Positions 32,953 through 45,058 of a stretch of 64,000 nucleotides of DNA are shown here, piece by piece. The notes beneath the pieces were generated by a model. That model was not told the origin of the DNA. It made no database searches and saw only the letters and a program-made list of their open reading frames with translations. Source of the DNA: Paraphysomonas bandaiensis (lineage: Eukaryota > Chrysophyceae). Location of the stretch: assembly GCA_965644295.1 (NCBI GenBank), contig CBFFRP010000346.1, positions 1 to 64,000 on the forward strand, read 5' to 3'. A program made the position numbers and the translations under genes. Position 1 is the first letter of the stretch. Every line of letters starts with the position of its first letter.

Positions 32953-33558
32953 TACTAGATGATATCTGTCGTTACTTGTTTGATAATGGGGGTTATGAGT
33001 CCTATTTATTACACAGATCATACATACAACATTCCTTTAGTATATTTACTTGTCGGAAGGTAGTTATTGGATAGTGATTCTACCTCTCACTCCGATGCTG
33101 AATTTCTAATTGCATTTCCTTTAATATCTTCTTTGGTGACCCACTCAAAGGGGATAGCTTTGTTGGCACTCTGGGCGATAAACAGTGCTGGAGAATAGTA
33201 TGATGTATTTCTTTTTGTACTCCAGCAACAACTTATGATTACAAAGGAATGCACATTTTTGCAAACAAGCTGTTACTACCTCCATTCTTGAACTGTACAA
33301 TATGTGTTAAACCATACAGTAATATGGAACCACCTGAACTAATTACTTTTCGAATATAGAATGTGCCAACGTTTGAAATATATTACTCCGTTCATCAGTG
33401 TCTTCAATAGTCAAAAAATTAATTGAATAGCCAACATCGCGCAACAATTTAAGTATTTTTTTACTAAAAAAGTTCTTCAGGAGGGCCAGCTTATAACTGA
33501 GGGTTACTTGATCGAAAACGATTTCGACTAAATATTTAGCAATTGGCAGCCATATAAG
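32953..33558. other. Intergenic DNA with a weak minus-strand ORF
   Basis: An 86-codon minus-strand frame at 33603-33343 (Leu/Lys-rich, KKILKLLRDVG) has no recognised domain and starts beside the hAT-like end at 33559; it may be a transposon scrap. No other feature. Confidence 0.3.
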
Positions 33559-33581
33559 CAGGCTTGCGTAACAATTAATTG
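33559..33581. repeat. hAT-like terminal sequence
   Basis: Begins caggcttgcgtaac and ends in 'aattaattg'; 22 of 23 bases match 62819-62841. The paired end was not located with confidence. Confidence 0.5.
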
Positions 33582-33906
33582 TTCTTAAAAGTGATAAATT
33601 CAATTATTATTCGTATATGTTGCCAATTAATTGCAATTAATTGGCTGGCTAAATTATATATAGTATCTTAAGATATATCGCTACTGATCATAGGTACAAA
33701 CCCATTATCTGTGAGCATAGAAGTTTGGATGTATGTGCACAGTCAAGTTATCATTTTACTAATCATAATTGTGTGTGTGACAGTCAGTATACGGGTTAGT
33801 ATACACTGTAACCTCAGAAGAGTAGTATTGCATGTCAACGATCGTTGGCAAAGAACAAACGGAGCACCTCAAATGAGAGAGATAGTAAAACAAGAATTAA
33901 ACGTTT

Positions 33907-34135
33907 CTAAACAATGAAGAATTCTTTGTCCTCTTTGGATTCTATAGTTGGCTGTATATTATATAGACTTACGGTACCAAGGATGCCGATACCTGTAAGG
34001 CTGTTCAGCTGCTGTACATTTTTGATATGACGGATTTTCAGTTCGACATCTCCAGATCTGCTCCAGAAATCTACAAAATGGAGATTTTTTAGATCTCCAT
34101 AGCGAATTTCCATCACTGTCTTTTCACGGGGCCCT
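33907..34135 (-). CDS. Hypothetical gene fragment
   Basis: A minus-strand open frame from a plausible acceptor at 34136-34137 reads GPREKTVMEIRYGDLKNLHF and continues for about 75 codons to the stop at 33907. The start would be in an unidentified upstream exon, or at the internal ATG. An inner GTAAGT...ATACAG segment of 21 bp could be spliced or read through, since both keep frame. Composition looks protein-like but I do not recognise it. Confidence 0.3.
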
Positions 34136-34191
34136 CTGAATGTAAAAAGTAGTAATTTTGGTCCAGCAATTCCAGTACATATGCATACACA

Positions 34192-34351
34192 GGGGGTGGT
34201 TGTGCATATTTGTTCATCGTTTATTTCATCGAAAAATCATCGTTTTTTCAGTGAAGAGTGAAAAAAAGTGACTTTTTAATGAAAAAACGATGATTTTTCG
34301 ATGAAATAAACAATGAACAAATCAATGAAATCGATATGCACAACCACCCCC
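34192..34351. repeat. Fold-back inverted repeat, ~160 bp
   Basis: The arms begin gggggtggttgtgcatat and end with its reverse complement atatgcacaaccaccccc; the inner arms 'cgaaaaatcatcgtttttt' also pair, leaving only a short loop. Probably a MITE or a large cruciform. It lies about 80 bp upstream of the kanadaptin-like start codon, within its promoter. Confidence 0.88.
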
Positions 34352-34433
34352 AGTACACTGTCCTCACGATATGCATGCAATCATTATGATGTAAGGATGT
34401 TTCCAGTGATACAATTTATCTCTCAAAACATCA

Positions 34434-36308
34434 ATGCCCAATAAATACACCCCTCCCCCATGGGCCGCTGTGCCATCTGATGAGTTTTACCTTGAGGTCC
34501 TGAAGGATGGTGGAGTTGTAGATAAGATCTTGTTAACTGGTAAGGATCATTTCGTAATAGGAAGACAACCGGATATATGTGATATCAGCCTAGATCATCC
34601 GTCCATATCGAGGGCACATGCTGTTTTACAGTTTAGAGATGATGGCTCGATCATGTTGTTTGATATGCAGAGTGCTCATGGCACAGTGGTCAACAAAAAG
34701 CCATGTGTTGCGGGGGCTTATCAACGGCTCTTTGTTGGAGATTTCATTAAGTTCGGCGCCTCGAGTCGTTCATATATTGTAGGTGGACCAGAAACCCAGC
34801 GCCCACCTGAGTACGATAGTGAGAATATGCGCGCGTTTAGGAGACATCTGGAGGATATGAGCGCTAAGGTTGCAGCGAAAAATAAGGAGGAGCAAAGTGA
34901 AGGTATTTCGTGGGGATTTGGGGAAGATGCTGTAAATTATGATGACGATGAGGCCGATGAAGAGGAACTTCCTGACTATGTGAAAAATGATCCTCATTAT
35001 GATCGGAAATATGGAGACAAGTTTGCGTCAACCGTGAAGGATTCTGAGGTTGGAGCTAAAGACAGAGAACTTCTCGAAAAGCTCCGCAAGAAAGAACGAA
35101 AGGTGCAAAATATGCAAGAAGAGATCAAACGCATTTATATGAAAGAGGGAAAGCAAGATGAAGGTTTGACGGATGGTCAGGTTGCTGCGGTGGAGCGAAA
35201 TGACAAGCGTATCGAGGTGTTGAAAGAGGAGATCCTTGCAATTGAGAGTACATTGAAAGGCAAGCACATGCAACGGGAAGGCATCACTGCCGGCGAGGCT
35301 GCAGCTGCAAATCGCAAAAGCCGGAGAGAGAAGGAAAGTGTGATGGAGGACGATGCTCTTGACACCACAGATAGCACAGCAGATGCCAGCACCAACTGGC
35401 GGCTTCGGCGGAAACAACGCTTGAGTGGAAGGCCTATATCTTCCGGACGTGATGATACTGTAAAAGATGCTCTAACGTACGAGCAGTTGTGCAAGCAGTG
35501 TGAAGAGAAGCAACGAGAGGTGGAAGTATTAGTTGCAGATTTGCAAAAGACAGAAAATATTCTGTTAAATCAGCGAGGGGATGGAGGGGATGAGTTGGCG
35601 GCGTATATGGCACAGAGTGAGAGGGCCCAAGCAGAAGAAGCGAGAGTGAGATTAATAACTGATATCAGTGCTGCAGAGAGAGCACTTCAACGTTTGAAGA
35701 ATTTGGCGAGTGTTGCAGCCCCTGCCCTCTCATCTCTTTGCACATCCAGGCAAAAAGTACAGCATCAAACGGCGAAAGTGTCGTCCCTCGAGACCACGCT
35801 TCCCTCTACATTCGCTGCCGCGGAAACTTCAACAGTCCAGTCTATACCAACCGAAGACGGGGCTAAAGTATTATCAATACCCGGAACAGATGTTATCCAC
35901 AGAGAAGATGAACCCACCAAGGTTGCCTCTCAAGTCACGGCTCCTGCACCTAGTTCTAGTATACAGCACAGTAAAAAGAAAGCTAACTTGAATAGAAATT
36001 GTGTCAGTAGTGTGTGTGCAAATATTGTGTGGGATAGAAACGGATCTGATGGGGAAGATGTTATCGATGTTGACACAAGTGGGGTTGCGGCAAAGCGTTC
36101 TAGAGGGGATAGGGGAAACAAGAAGAAGAAGCAACGCATTGACGAGGAACCACGGAAGAAAACAATTGGCCCAAGTATGCCCTCTGCAGGATCCTCTCAG
36201 GGTGCGCATCTTAAATTATACGACGACAATGAAGATAGCACATGGGTCCCACCGTCTAATCAAACAGGTGATGGAAAGACAGCTCTTAACGCGAAGTACG
36301 GCTATTAG
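34434..36308 (+). CDS. SLC4A1AP: Kanadaptin-like FHA-domain protein
   Basis: Intronless frame of 624 residues. The N-terminal PPWAAVPSDEFYLEVLKDG leads into a forkhead-associated domain at about residues 35-110 (FVIGRQPDICDISLDHPSISRAHAVLQF, then SAHGTVVNKK), with the phosphothreonine-binding R, S and N residues. This N-terminal arrangement is characteristic of kanadaptin. Acidic (DDDEADEEELPDY), coiled-coil and Lys/Arg-rich segments follow, and TNWRLRRKQR matches a conserved kanadaptin region. The C-terminus has nuclear-localisation-like basic runs. Family members are nuclear and linked to splicing complexes; the original name reflects an anion-exchanger interaction in mammals. A large single exon among multi-exon neighbours is notable but not odd. 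Confidence 0.85.
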   Translation: MPNKYTPPPWAAVPSDEFYLEVLKDGGVVDKILLTGKDHFVIGRQPDICDISLDHPSISRAHAVLQFRDDGSIMLFDMQSAHGTVVNKKPCVAGAYQRLFVGDFIKFGASSRSYIVGGPETQRPPEYDSENMRAFRRHLEDMSAKVAAKNKEEQSEGISWGFGEDAVNYDDDEADEEELPDYVKNDPHYDRKYGDKFASTVKDSEVGAKDRELLEKLRKKERKVQNMQEEIKRIYMKEGKQDEGLTDGQVAAVERNDKRIEVLKEEILAIESTLKGKHMQREGITAGEAAAANRKSRREKESVMEDDALDTTDSTADASTNWRLRRKQRLSGRPISSGRDDTVKDALTYEQLCKQCEEKQREVEVLVADLQKTENILLNQRGDGGDELAAYMAQSERAQAEEARVRLITDISAAERALQRLKNLASVAAPALSSLCTSRQKVQHQTAKVSSLETTLPSTFAAAETSTVQSIPTEDGAKVLSIPGTDVIHREDEPTKVASQVTAPAPSSSIQHSKKKANLNRNCVSSVCANIVWDRNGSDGEDVIDVDTSGVAAKRSRGDRGNKKKKQRIDEEPRKKTIGPSMPSAGSSQGAHLKLYDDNEDSTWVPPSNQTGDGKTALNAKYGY

Positions 36309-36644
36309 CAATCTGCTAAGAGTATTATACATATTGTTTGCGGGATGGTTGTGATTTTTTTTGCTGATAGCTTAAGTTAATTGTGAAACTATATTTGATC
36401 CAAAAAATGCATATTGTGTTACTGTTTACGTAGTCAGCTATCTTTCAACTGTACGGTTACGGCATATATACATTGTACTACGTACTTAGTAGTAGTACTC
36501 CTTAAAGTATAGGTGTATTATGTATAATTACACCTTTGGCGGTGTAGTATATGTGCAGTCCATGTGTATGATATGTAGTATAGAGTAAGGGCATATTGTG
36601 TGTCCAGAGTGATGTCTGTGATACATAGTAGTGAATATCCGATT
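36309..36644. other. 3' flank of the kanadaptin-like gene
   Basis: AT-rich, no gene recognised. Confidence 0.4.
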
Positions 36645-36850
36645 TTTAGCAATAGAGCAATAGGCGTGTAAGAGTCAGAACTAATGTAGCAAAACAATTT
36701 TCACTAACAAGTGCTGAACTCTGATATCCTACTATATTTGGCATTTAGCGCTACGACAGCTACTCTGATATCGCTAAAGCTCAAGGCAAACGCAGTGAGC
36801 AAGTAGAATGTTGATATACCTGACATGTGCTATCTTCAGGATTTTTCAGT
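36645..36850 (-). repeat. R2 fold-back family, truncated copy
   Basis: 'agcaataggcgtg...gagtcaga' through 'atatacctgacatgtgc' is the reverse complement of the interior of the 16539-17168 element (about 16745-16950). Both arms are missing. Confidence 0.75.
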
Positions 36851-37654
36851 CCTCAATGTGAACAACCCGGATGCTTGACTTCATCAGGCAGCCCAATATC
36901 CCGAATGTTCTTGAGCTGGGCCCATTCCCGGATGTTTGATATCAGCAGGCAGCCCATATACGTTTAGCGAGAATGTATTAAGCAGGAGATCATCCCACAA
37001 GTGAGGGCAGCATTTAGAATTCTCTGAGATGGAAACTGAATAGACAATTTGTCTACGGTATAATTTGTGTGGGAGTAGGGAACTGCCATCTGCTCAGAAA
37101 TGAGGTTGTTGTTCCCGCAAAGGCAATTGTGGAGTTGAACATAGATAGGTAGAGAGGGTGTGTTGGTCTCTATGAGTAAGGAGTGAGGAGACCAACAAGA
37201 AGCATCGGATAATTAATATCAGGACGAGAGCTTCTCGCAATGCCCAGTGTGCCAGATTCCAGGAGATGCTTTGTGACCGTGTGTCAACGTTAATCCATTA
37301 TCTCGAGTAGTTATGGCGTCCGAGGATGCGATTCACTTTGGTCACCGTTCTTCTGCCAGATATTTTTCCTTGTACTCATACGTCCAGTTGGCGTTTTCGT
37401 CATGCTCTCAACGCTCGTTTTGTACATATGTTCAGCTGGAGTCAATACAATACCCCATTGGCGCGATGTCCTACTTATGCTCCTAGTCGTGCTGAGATGG
37501 ATCCCTCGCTTTCCTTTCCGTTATTTGAGGCACACTCCAGTGGCGTACTCACCCGTTAAACACTCCTATTCTAGCAAGACAATCTCATTCCCTAGAGAAC
37601 TGATCCCACGACACTTCCACATGCTACTTGATGAACCATACGCCTAGTAGTGAA
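36851..37654. other. Non-coding DNA
   Basis: Includes a short direct duplication of 'cccggatg...ggcagccca' near 36880-36955. Overlapping 77- and 81-codon frames near 37330-37640 look like chance. Confidence 0.35.
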
Positions 37655-38055
37655 TGTCTAATTATTTGCAAAATAGTATGTGTCAGAACTAATGTAGCGA
37701 AGCAATTTAACTAACAAGTGCTTAACTTTAATATCCTACTCTTTAGCGCTACGAGAGCTGCTTGTGCGTCACTGCAAGCACCAAGGCACAACCACTTTTG
37801 CTCTATCACTCAAAAAAAACGATTGAGCAAACAAAATGTTGATATACCTGACATCTGCTGACTTCAGGGTATTTGGGCCCAGTCTCGGATACCTGTATAT
37901 TCGTCGAGGCCCAAAAACGTTTACACAAGTGATACTAATTAGTGTTCCTTGTACCACACAAGCATTTGGTTATGCATGGCAAAATATTATCTGCTGACTC
38001 TATATGTGGCTCACGCTTGTTCCCCGAAGAAATATCTCCGGTACTTATCCTTACA
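37655..38055 (-). repeat. R2 fold-back family, larger copy
   Basis: Reverse complement of about 16555-16970, covering one arm plus interior: 'tagcgctacgagagctgcttg', 'tatacctgacatctgctgac', 'tttgggcccagtctcggatac', 'accacacaagcatttgg', 'cgaagaaatatctccggtac'. The second arm is absent. Confidence 0.85.
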
Positions 38056-38351
38056 TGACGCACTACTACACCATTGGTACTATGCCATCAATAACGGGCA
38101 CATAATTAATATACCATCGTACCACATACCAGCAGTCTGCTTCATCAGTTGTCGGCCAAAGCATTGTCTGCAGTCTGCTCACAAGGCTATTTTTCTATCG
38201 CAGAACTTCTACTGCAGCACACTCACCTCTAGAGGCATAGAGTTGCCATGATTCAACTATGGTCTCTCGACTAAGTATCACTACACACTAAACTCCTTCC
38301 ACCCTGCACAACTGAGCTCGAAGTGGCTATTTAAACACAAACATACATAGA

Positions 38352-38580
38352 GGATATAGTTATATTTAACCACGGGCAATAAGGAGGCTATATCGTCCCG
38401 CGCTCAAAATTTTGAAACGAGGGCGAAAAGCCCGAGTTTTAAAATTTAGACAAGGGACGATACTCCTTATCCCTAGGTTAAATTGTAGCTTATCCTCATG
38501 ACGTTGAAAAGTTAATATTAGATTGTATAGCTATTTGTAGCATGCTTGCTGTATTAAGAAATAGATGTTCCTTGATTAAA
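38352..38580 (+). repeat. Dispersed TTAA-flanked repeat, copy C
   Basis: The best-preserved hairpin: 38366-38481 between TTAA motifs, inner ends TTAACCacggg and ccctaGGTTAA, with 'ctatatcgtccc' against 'gggacgatactcc'. Its right flank is homologous to copies A and B. Confidence 0.85.
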
Positions 38581-39309
38581 TTAATAACACAAATGAGAAC
38601 TCATATAGTTTCAAATGAATGATATGTATACTGTAAGTGTGATGATAAATGTAAACAGTTGAAGGTGAGAGAGAGGCTTCTTATTGCCTTAATTAGAATC
38701 ATCATCACATTTATATACAGCAGGCTTTACCTCTGCAAGTGCACCTTATCGAAGGATGTGTGTATGATATGAGACACACAATATCCTGAGAAGCATGATA
38801 TGGCTCCAACCCTGAAAGAACTGGGTGCCACTGCTCCAAACCACCTATATAGCATCAGATATGGTACTTAAACTCTCCTGTAATATTCTTGAAGTTGTTT
38901 CGAAGTCCTGGATATGAAGACAGATCACTTGCACTGACATCGTTGTGATCTTACACAGCAGTCGAAGGATGGAATATAATCTGGAGTGTTAGATGATCTG
39001 CTCTTGATATTAGGCTTATGATTGTGGTTTCTCTATAATTGCGTACTATAATAAAATCACGTACATTCGACTGTCATTATCATAATGAAGATAGAAGTGA
39101 GCTTCTGTTCAACCGAATATTGAAGTTGAATGTCTCTATTTGCCCGGTGCTGATATGAGCGCCCTGTTGAGCCCAAGCCAGGTCAAAAAAAAGCATTTTT
39201 TGAGACAAAATGGGGATAGAGTATTATCATACAACATTACACTGGTATTTAACATTTAAAATATAATCTAGTGCCAATATGGTATAAATTATAAATTAAC
39301 TGCATGTTG
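38581..39309. other. Non-coding DNA left of the copia element
   Basis: No gene or repeat recognised; AT-rich with a few microsatellite-like runs. Confidence 0.4.
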
Positions 39310-39314
39310 AATAT

Positions 39315-39579
39315 TATTAGGATTCAGCTTAATACATGATTGTATCTGTGAGTTATAATGTTCAATGAAATATACCATGAACTGAATTAGAGAGAGTATC
39401 TGTCGAAGATACGTGATCGTCATCATAACGTCGTCATTATCAGTTACACTTCTAACTATTCCGTTGTGCATGATAGTACGTTCTACATTGTCATTCATAA
39501 TTTTCACTCTATCGTGTTCATTACTTACACTCTAATAATCACAACATTGTTTTACTATTATAAAGATCAATTCTTTATT
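39315..39579 (+). repeat. Copia 5' LTR
   Basis: Begins tattaggattcagc and ends atcaattctttatt. By eye identical base for base to 44794-45058. The ends are not the usual TG...CA. Confidence 0.95.
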
Positions 39580-39592
39580 TGGTAGCGGATGG
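39580..39592 (+). promoter_or_regulatory. Primer-binding site
   Basis: TGGTAGCGGATGG starts at the first base after the LTR. Its TGGTA start resembles the initiator-Met tRNA primer site common in copia elements (TGGTATCAGAG), but the rest differs. It overlaps the gag ATG at 39589. Confidence 0.6.
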
Positions 39593-40519
39593 TAGTTAAA
39601 GTTACAAGTTACCACTCAACCGACTCGGATTCGACAACCGACAAGCGAAAGGACTCAATGCCAAAATTCGATGCGAAGAACTTCTCCAGGTGGCAGAAGA
39701 AGTGCCGTGCATGGTTCTATCGCAAGCCTAAGATCGTTTATACTCTACAGAACGATCACCCAATTGAGCCTGAAGCAGGAGAAAACTCAGATGACGAGGA
39801 CTACCAGTATCGACTCGAACAGTATCAGGATGCGAAACGATATTATGATGAAGGTAATAACTACCTATGGTCAGTAGTCATTGCAAGCTCTATCATTGGT
39901 CAGAATGAAGAGGCTGAGGGGATTTTGGAGAACGTCCCCGATGGAGACGGTAAAACCGCCTGGACGGACTTGCTCAACCACTTCAAAGAAAAAACGACTA
40001 ACGATGTAATCACCGATCTGATTGGCCAGTTTCAGAGCATAAAAATCAAAAAAGGTCAGTCGATAATCAACTTCCTTGACGCTGTCGAAAAGCTCCGAAA
40101 CAAGCTGATTAATTATGGTCATCGGATAAGTGACCAAGATCTTATCTCACGCATTCGCCAAGGCCTGGTATCCAAAGAAAATATGACATATCGAGAACTG
40201 GCGATCAACCTGCAGATGCACCCTATCGATGACTACAAAACACTCATACGCAGACTACGCGGATTAGGAAGCTCGTCTGTTGGAATGCTCTTGTCAAGCA
40301 ACGAAGAATCAAAAACCGACAGTATTCAGCTTGCAGCCTCAAAACCCCCATTTTTCAAAAGTAAAGTGAATTCCAAGCGCAAAAAGGGGACATCTTTCAG
40401 AAACCATTCCAATAAACCGAAACATGACAAGAGAGCTGACAAAGACATACATTAAGTGCTTCCGATGCGATTGAAAAGGACACATCGCTTCAGAATGCAA
40501 ACACTCATGGGAAAGAATC
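39589..40519 (+). pseudogene. Copia gag, frame-broken before the zinc knuckle
   Basis: An open frame of 288 codons (39589-40455) encodes a gag-like protein (KFDAKNFSRWQKKCRAWF, with the usual copia gag fold region). The CCHC zinc knuckle follows at about 40455-40495, in a different frame and with an in-frame TGA inside it. Both changes separate gag from the rest of the polyprotein. Confidence 0.8.
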
Positions 40520-40525
40520 CAACAG

Positions 40526-43500
40526 ATGAAGAATTCCTCTGGAAACAAATCAACCAGTAGGAAATTCAAAAAAGTTAGATTCCAGACCCACCAGAGCACT
40601 GAAAACGACGAATCCGACCAGTTTGCAGATTATGAAGACAGTGGTCCACTACAACAGAAAGGACGAGACTTCGGAGGAGTCGGATATCCAACAAACGACG
40701 AAACGAACTTCGTTTTTGATCAAGAAGCCGGAATGGGGACCCTTGATTCTGGCTGCACAGTCTCCATCACACCTGAAGCCGGATACATCACCAATTATGA
40801 GGAATGCCTCACCGACATTCAAACAGCTAAGTCAGGATCAACTATGACCTCTTCAGGACATGGAAGACTTGGTATTATCCCCAAGTGCAAGAACGTGGAC
40901 CATGCTTCAAGGACACTCGTGTCCATCAGCCAATTAGATGACCTAGGGTATAAAATCTTGTTCGGAAACCAATCAGTTGAGATATATAAAGATGAAATAC
41001 TGCTATCAAAGGGTAAGAGAGTTGGAGGCCTATATGAAATTCCGTTAACAGACCTCGGTACTCCTATTGACGTATCCCACCTTGCTTCAACTGCTTCAGG
41101 CCCACTCGCAACCCTAGCACATAAGAGATTGGCACATTCTTCAATTGGACTCATACAGAAAGCTGTACAGTCAAAATTAGTAACGGGTATTAAGTTAACG
41201 AAGTCGGAGATGAATGCTACTTCTTTACCGGGTGGCATATGTGATGGTTGTGCTAGTGGTAAATCTCATCGCCGAAAACATAGACACGCTATCAGACAAA
41301 TGCTGCTCAAGCGTGTAAGAAGAGCGAATGAGCTGGGGGAGCTAGTAGTAGCCGATTTTTCTGGACCCCATGCACCAGAGGCAATCATTACTGGCAACCG
41401 TTACATACTCGGGATGACAGATGTAGCTTCCAGACACCAATGGGACTCCTACGGACAAACGAGAGATGAAGATTTTGTCATCCAATCCATACAGAAAGTT
41501 GTTATGTATCTACATAGTAAAGGCAAACGCCTACAACATTATCATGCGGATGGCGGGAAGGAACTGGTATCAAGAAAAGTTCTAGAGTATCTTCAATCAA
41601 TAGGGGCTACATGGACTTTCAACTCCCCGTATACCCCCGAGGATAACCCATTCCAAGAGCGATCATGGCGGACAACTAAAGAACGAGCACTCAGCAGCCT
41701 TATCGACTCTGGACTCCCACCGAATTTCTGGGAACAAGCCTCAAGGGCGACAATACACATCAAGAACAGGTTACCGTGTCAAACAGCTAAAGGATTTATG
41801 TCTCCACTTCAGTTTATCGAAAACGAAATACCAGACTTGAGTTATGCCAGAATATGGGGATGTAAATGCTTTGTGAATATCGATTCCAGTCTCCGAAAGA
41901 ACAATTGGGACAGACATAGCTGGCCTGGGTATTTTATGGGCTATCGAGAGGATGGTCCTGGATATATAGTCTTTGTTCCCGCATTAAGAGACTTTGTTAT
42001 ATCAGGACATGTATTTTTCAACGAATGTGTTCCACCAGCGGATAAGAGATATTTTAAGGAGATAAATGAGATCTTCAGAGAGAATGAGACCACCAGGACA
42101 GTAGAAAGTTTCAAATATCTCATAGGTCTAGCACATATAGATCCAGACGATGGATTAACATATGTAACGACTCAAATAAAGCTCAGAAAAGGATTAATTG
42201 CAGCGTATCGTGGTCTAGTGGACGACAGCGGTGACACTACACGAATCATCCAGCTCGACGACCCCATTCATGCTGCAGACGTCGAAAAGTACACTGAAGA
42301 ATACATAGAACTCAAAGCAGTTGGTCTCAAATGTAATACTTCTCGATCAAAAACCCCAATACATAAAAATCCAGCAAATCAGATCGAGACCCCGATACAG
42401 TTAATGAATCTCCAGCGCCAGACGCTACTTCCAGGGGGAGTGGCGTGAATCTAAGACATCATGATGCCGCGCAGGAGAGAATCAGCAGCCATCGGGATGA
42501 ACCTACCCACTCCGATGCAAAGATAGCGAAGACTCGCCCTTCGAAACAATTCAATGGGAATCTAGTGCCAAATCCGGCACCACACAGTCAAGTGGATCGT
42601 GTGTGTCAGCGTGTGGCCAAACGCTGTTATAAGCCTGCTGATTCATCGGGAGATTGGGAAAATCAGGGTACACCTGAAGGGCCAAGTAAGGTCCGTGCTA
42701 CAGCAAAACAACAATTTTTAGCTGGTAGAAAGAGTGTTCTCCGAAGCAGGAGAATGGCCAGGAAACGGGTAATTGTAAATATACATAAACTTGGTGATGG
42801 TGTATATACATGTGATGTAAATGCTAAACATGTAGTAAATCATATGGCACATGATACACAATGTATATCAAAATTACATATAAACAATATTGATATTGTT
42901 ATGCATGCTATCAGTAATTGCGATGACATTGACGAGCTAACTGATACACCAAAGAGTGTTCAAGATGCTATTTCAGGTAAATATAAACAGCAGTGGATCG
43001 ATGCTATCAACAGAGAAATATCCACTCTTCAGAGGAAAGGATGCTGGAGATACACTGCGTTACCACCTGGAGCAAGAGCCATAAAAGGGGAAACTCATAT
43101 TCAAAATAAAAAGAAAACAGAATGATATCAAATTCAAGGCTCGACTGGTCGCACAGGGTTTTACTCAAATCCAAGGCACCGATTATAATGATACATACAG
43201 CCCCGTCGCGAAGGCTACATCACTACGTACAATTATTGCCCTTTCGACTATTACGAAACTCAAATTGCACCAAATCGATTTCACAACTGCGTACATCAAT
43301 GCTGACCTCGAAGAGGACATATACATGCATCCCCCTCCTGGCATGGACGTCCCTGACGGAAAAGTCCTCAAACTGATGAAAAGCATCTACGGTCTAAAGC
43401 AAGCAGGTCTTAACTGGTATAAGTGCTGTACAAATTTTATGCTAGATATGGGTTTCACCAGACTAATATCTGACCCGTGTATATTCAAAAAGCAGATTAA

Positions 43501-44593
43501 TGGCAGGATTATGCTAATAGCCATGTATGTGGACGATATTATTATAGCATCTACATCCGACACTGATATCCAACAATTCAAAGACCATTTATCCAAAAAG
43601 TTCGAAATTACGGATCTCGGACTCCTAGATTATTACTTGGGCATCTCCATTCATCAAGATTTTGACAAAAATATCACGACTCTCAGTCAGGAGCAGTATG
43701 TCAGAAAACTGCTGGACAAATTCAACATGTCCAACAGTAAACCCATGTCAACACCTATGTTACTGTCTTTCAACTATGATTTACATGAATACAATCATCT
43801 TTCAGAGTCAAATCAAAGTTCTGTTCAGAATTTCCCCTACAAGGAGCTCATAGGTTCCCTAATGTATCTAGCTGTATGCACTCGACCGGATATCGCCTAC
43901 GCAGTCAATACTCTTGCCAGATTTTCTGATATGCCTAATCTAACTACCTGTAATGCTGCGTTACATGTTCTTAGGTATCTCAAAGGCACTGCTAAGCAAG
44001 GATTGATATATTCTGGATCCCACATAACATTGTCAGGATACTGCGATAGCGATTGGGCACGATGTCACCTCACTCGACGGTCCACTACAGCTTTTACATT
44101 CTTCATAGGTAATTGTCTTATATCATGGCAATCTCGATTACAGACAACTGTGGCATTGTCATCTACTGAAGCTGAGTATATGGCTCTATCGTCAGCAGCT
44201 CAGGAAGCATTATGGCTACGCTCTTTATTATCAGAAATTGGTTTCAAACTTCCATTCTCAACAACTATTTGGTGCGATAATAAAGGGGCAGTCCAATTAT
44301 GTTACAATCCTACTCATCATCGTCGTACGAAACATATTGCGATACGGTATCATTTCATTCGAGAAAATATTGCCGAAAACCAATTGACTGTTGACCATAT
44401 TCCCACCACGTCAATGTTAGCCGATCTTCTCACGAAACCACTAGGAACAACTAATTTTCTTCAATTGCGAACTACATTGATGGGGGGAGCTGGGTTCGAC
44501 ATCCCATCCAGCAGCAACAGAAAGCGATCAACAACCTCAGAGACACCTAAATCACAATTAACAAGCCACAAGCGACCTAGGTGGCTAGTTTGA
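40526..44593 (+). pseudogene. Copia pol (protease, integrase, RT, RNase H), broken into three frames
   Basis: Segment 1 (40526-42448) has the protease motif LDSGCT, the pre-integrase zinc region (H...H, CDGCASGKSHR) and an integrase core with D, D and E in VVADFSG, HADGGKEL and FQERSW. Segment 2 (42445-43125) begins in another frame at a 4-bp overlap and holds the start of the reverse transcriptase. Near 43100 the frame shifts again; the rest of RT (KLHQIDFTTAYINADLEEDI, YGLKQAG, MYVDDII) and RNase H (SDWARC, SSTEAEYMAL, CDNKGAVQL) run open to 44593. Each domain keeps its key residues. Confidence 0.9.
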
Positions 44594-44793
44594 GTTACAC
44601 GGAGTTTTTACCATTTTTTTTTACTTTTATTCAATACATGATGCTGGACTAGAAGGGTGGTCTCACAATATGGCATCTCTGCAGTTCGCTTATTATTGAC
44701 TAGTGACTACTACTCTGGTTTTTACTCTCAGTGTGCATAAGTTCATATTCTCTCTATTATCTACGGTTCACTGATTATTTCATTGAGGGGGCG

Positions 44794-45058
44794 TATTAGG
44801 ATTCAGCTTAATACATGATTGTATCTGTGAGTTATAATGTTCAATGAAATATACCATGAACTGAATTAGAGAGAGTATCTGTCGAAGATACGTGATCGTC
44901 ATCATAACGTCGTCATTATCAGTTACACTTCTAACTATTCCGTTGTGCATGATAGTACGTTCTACATTGTCATTCATAATTTTCACTCTATCGTGTTCAT
45001 TACTTACACTCTAATAATCACAACATTGTTTTACTATTATAAAGATCAATTCTTTATT
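44794..45058 (+). repeat. Copia 3' LTR
   Basis: Identical by eye to the 5' LTR. Preceded by the polypurine tract 'gaggggg' near 44785 and followed by the AATAT duplication. Confidence 0.95.

Larger units (their letters stand above)
39315..45058 (+). mobile_element. Ty1/copia LTR retrotransposon, full length
   Basis: 5,744 bp with 265-bp LTRs, a 5-bp target duplication AATAT (39310-39314 and 45059-45063), a primer-binding site directly after the left LTR and a purine tract (gaggggg) before the right LTR. The domain order protease, integrase, reverse transcriptase, RNase H identifies copia. Coding is interrupted in several places although the LTRs look identical. Confidence 0.96.

Noticed and set aside
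35028-35494. Minus-strand frames inside the kanadaptin-like gene
   Set aside because: They are shadows of a long single-exon gene with clear FHA motifs.
37326-37647. Overlapping 77- and 81-codon plus-strand frames
   Set aside because: No domain, no splice partners, and located in repeat-rich non-coding DNA.
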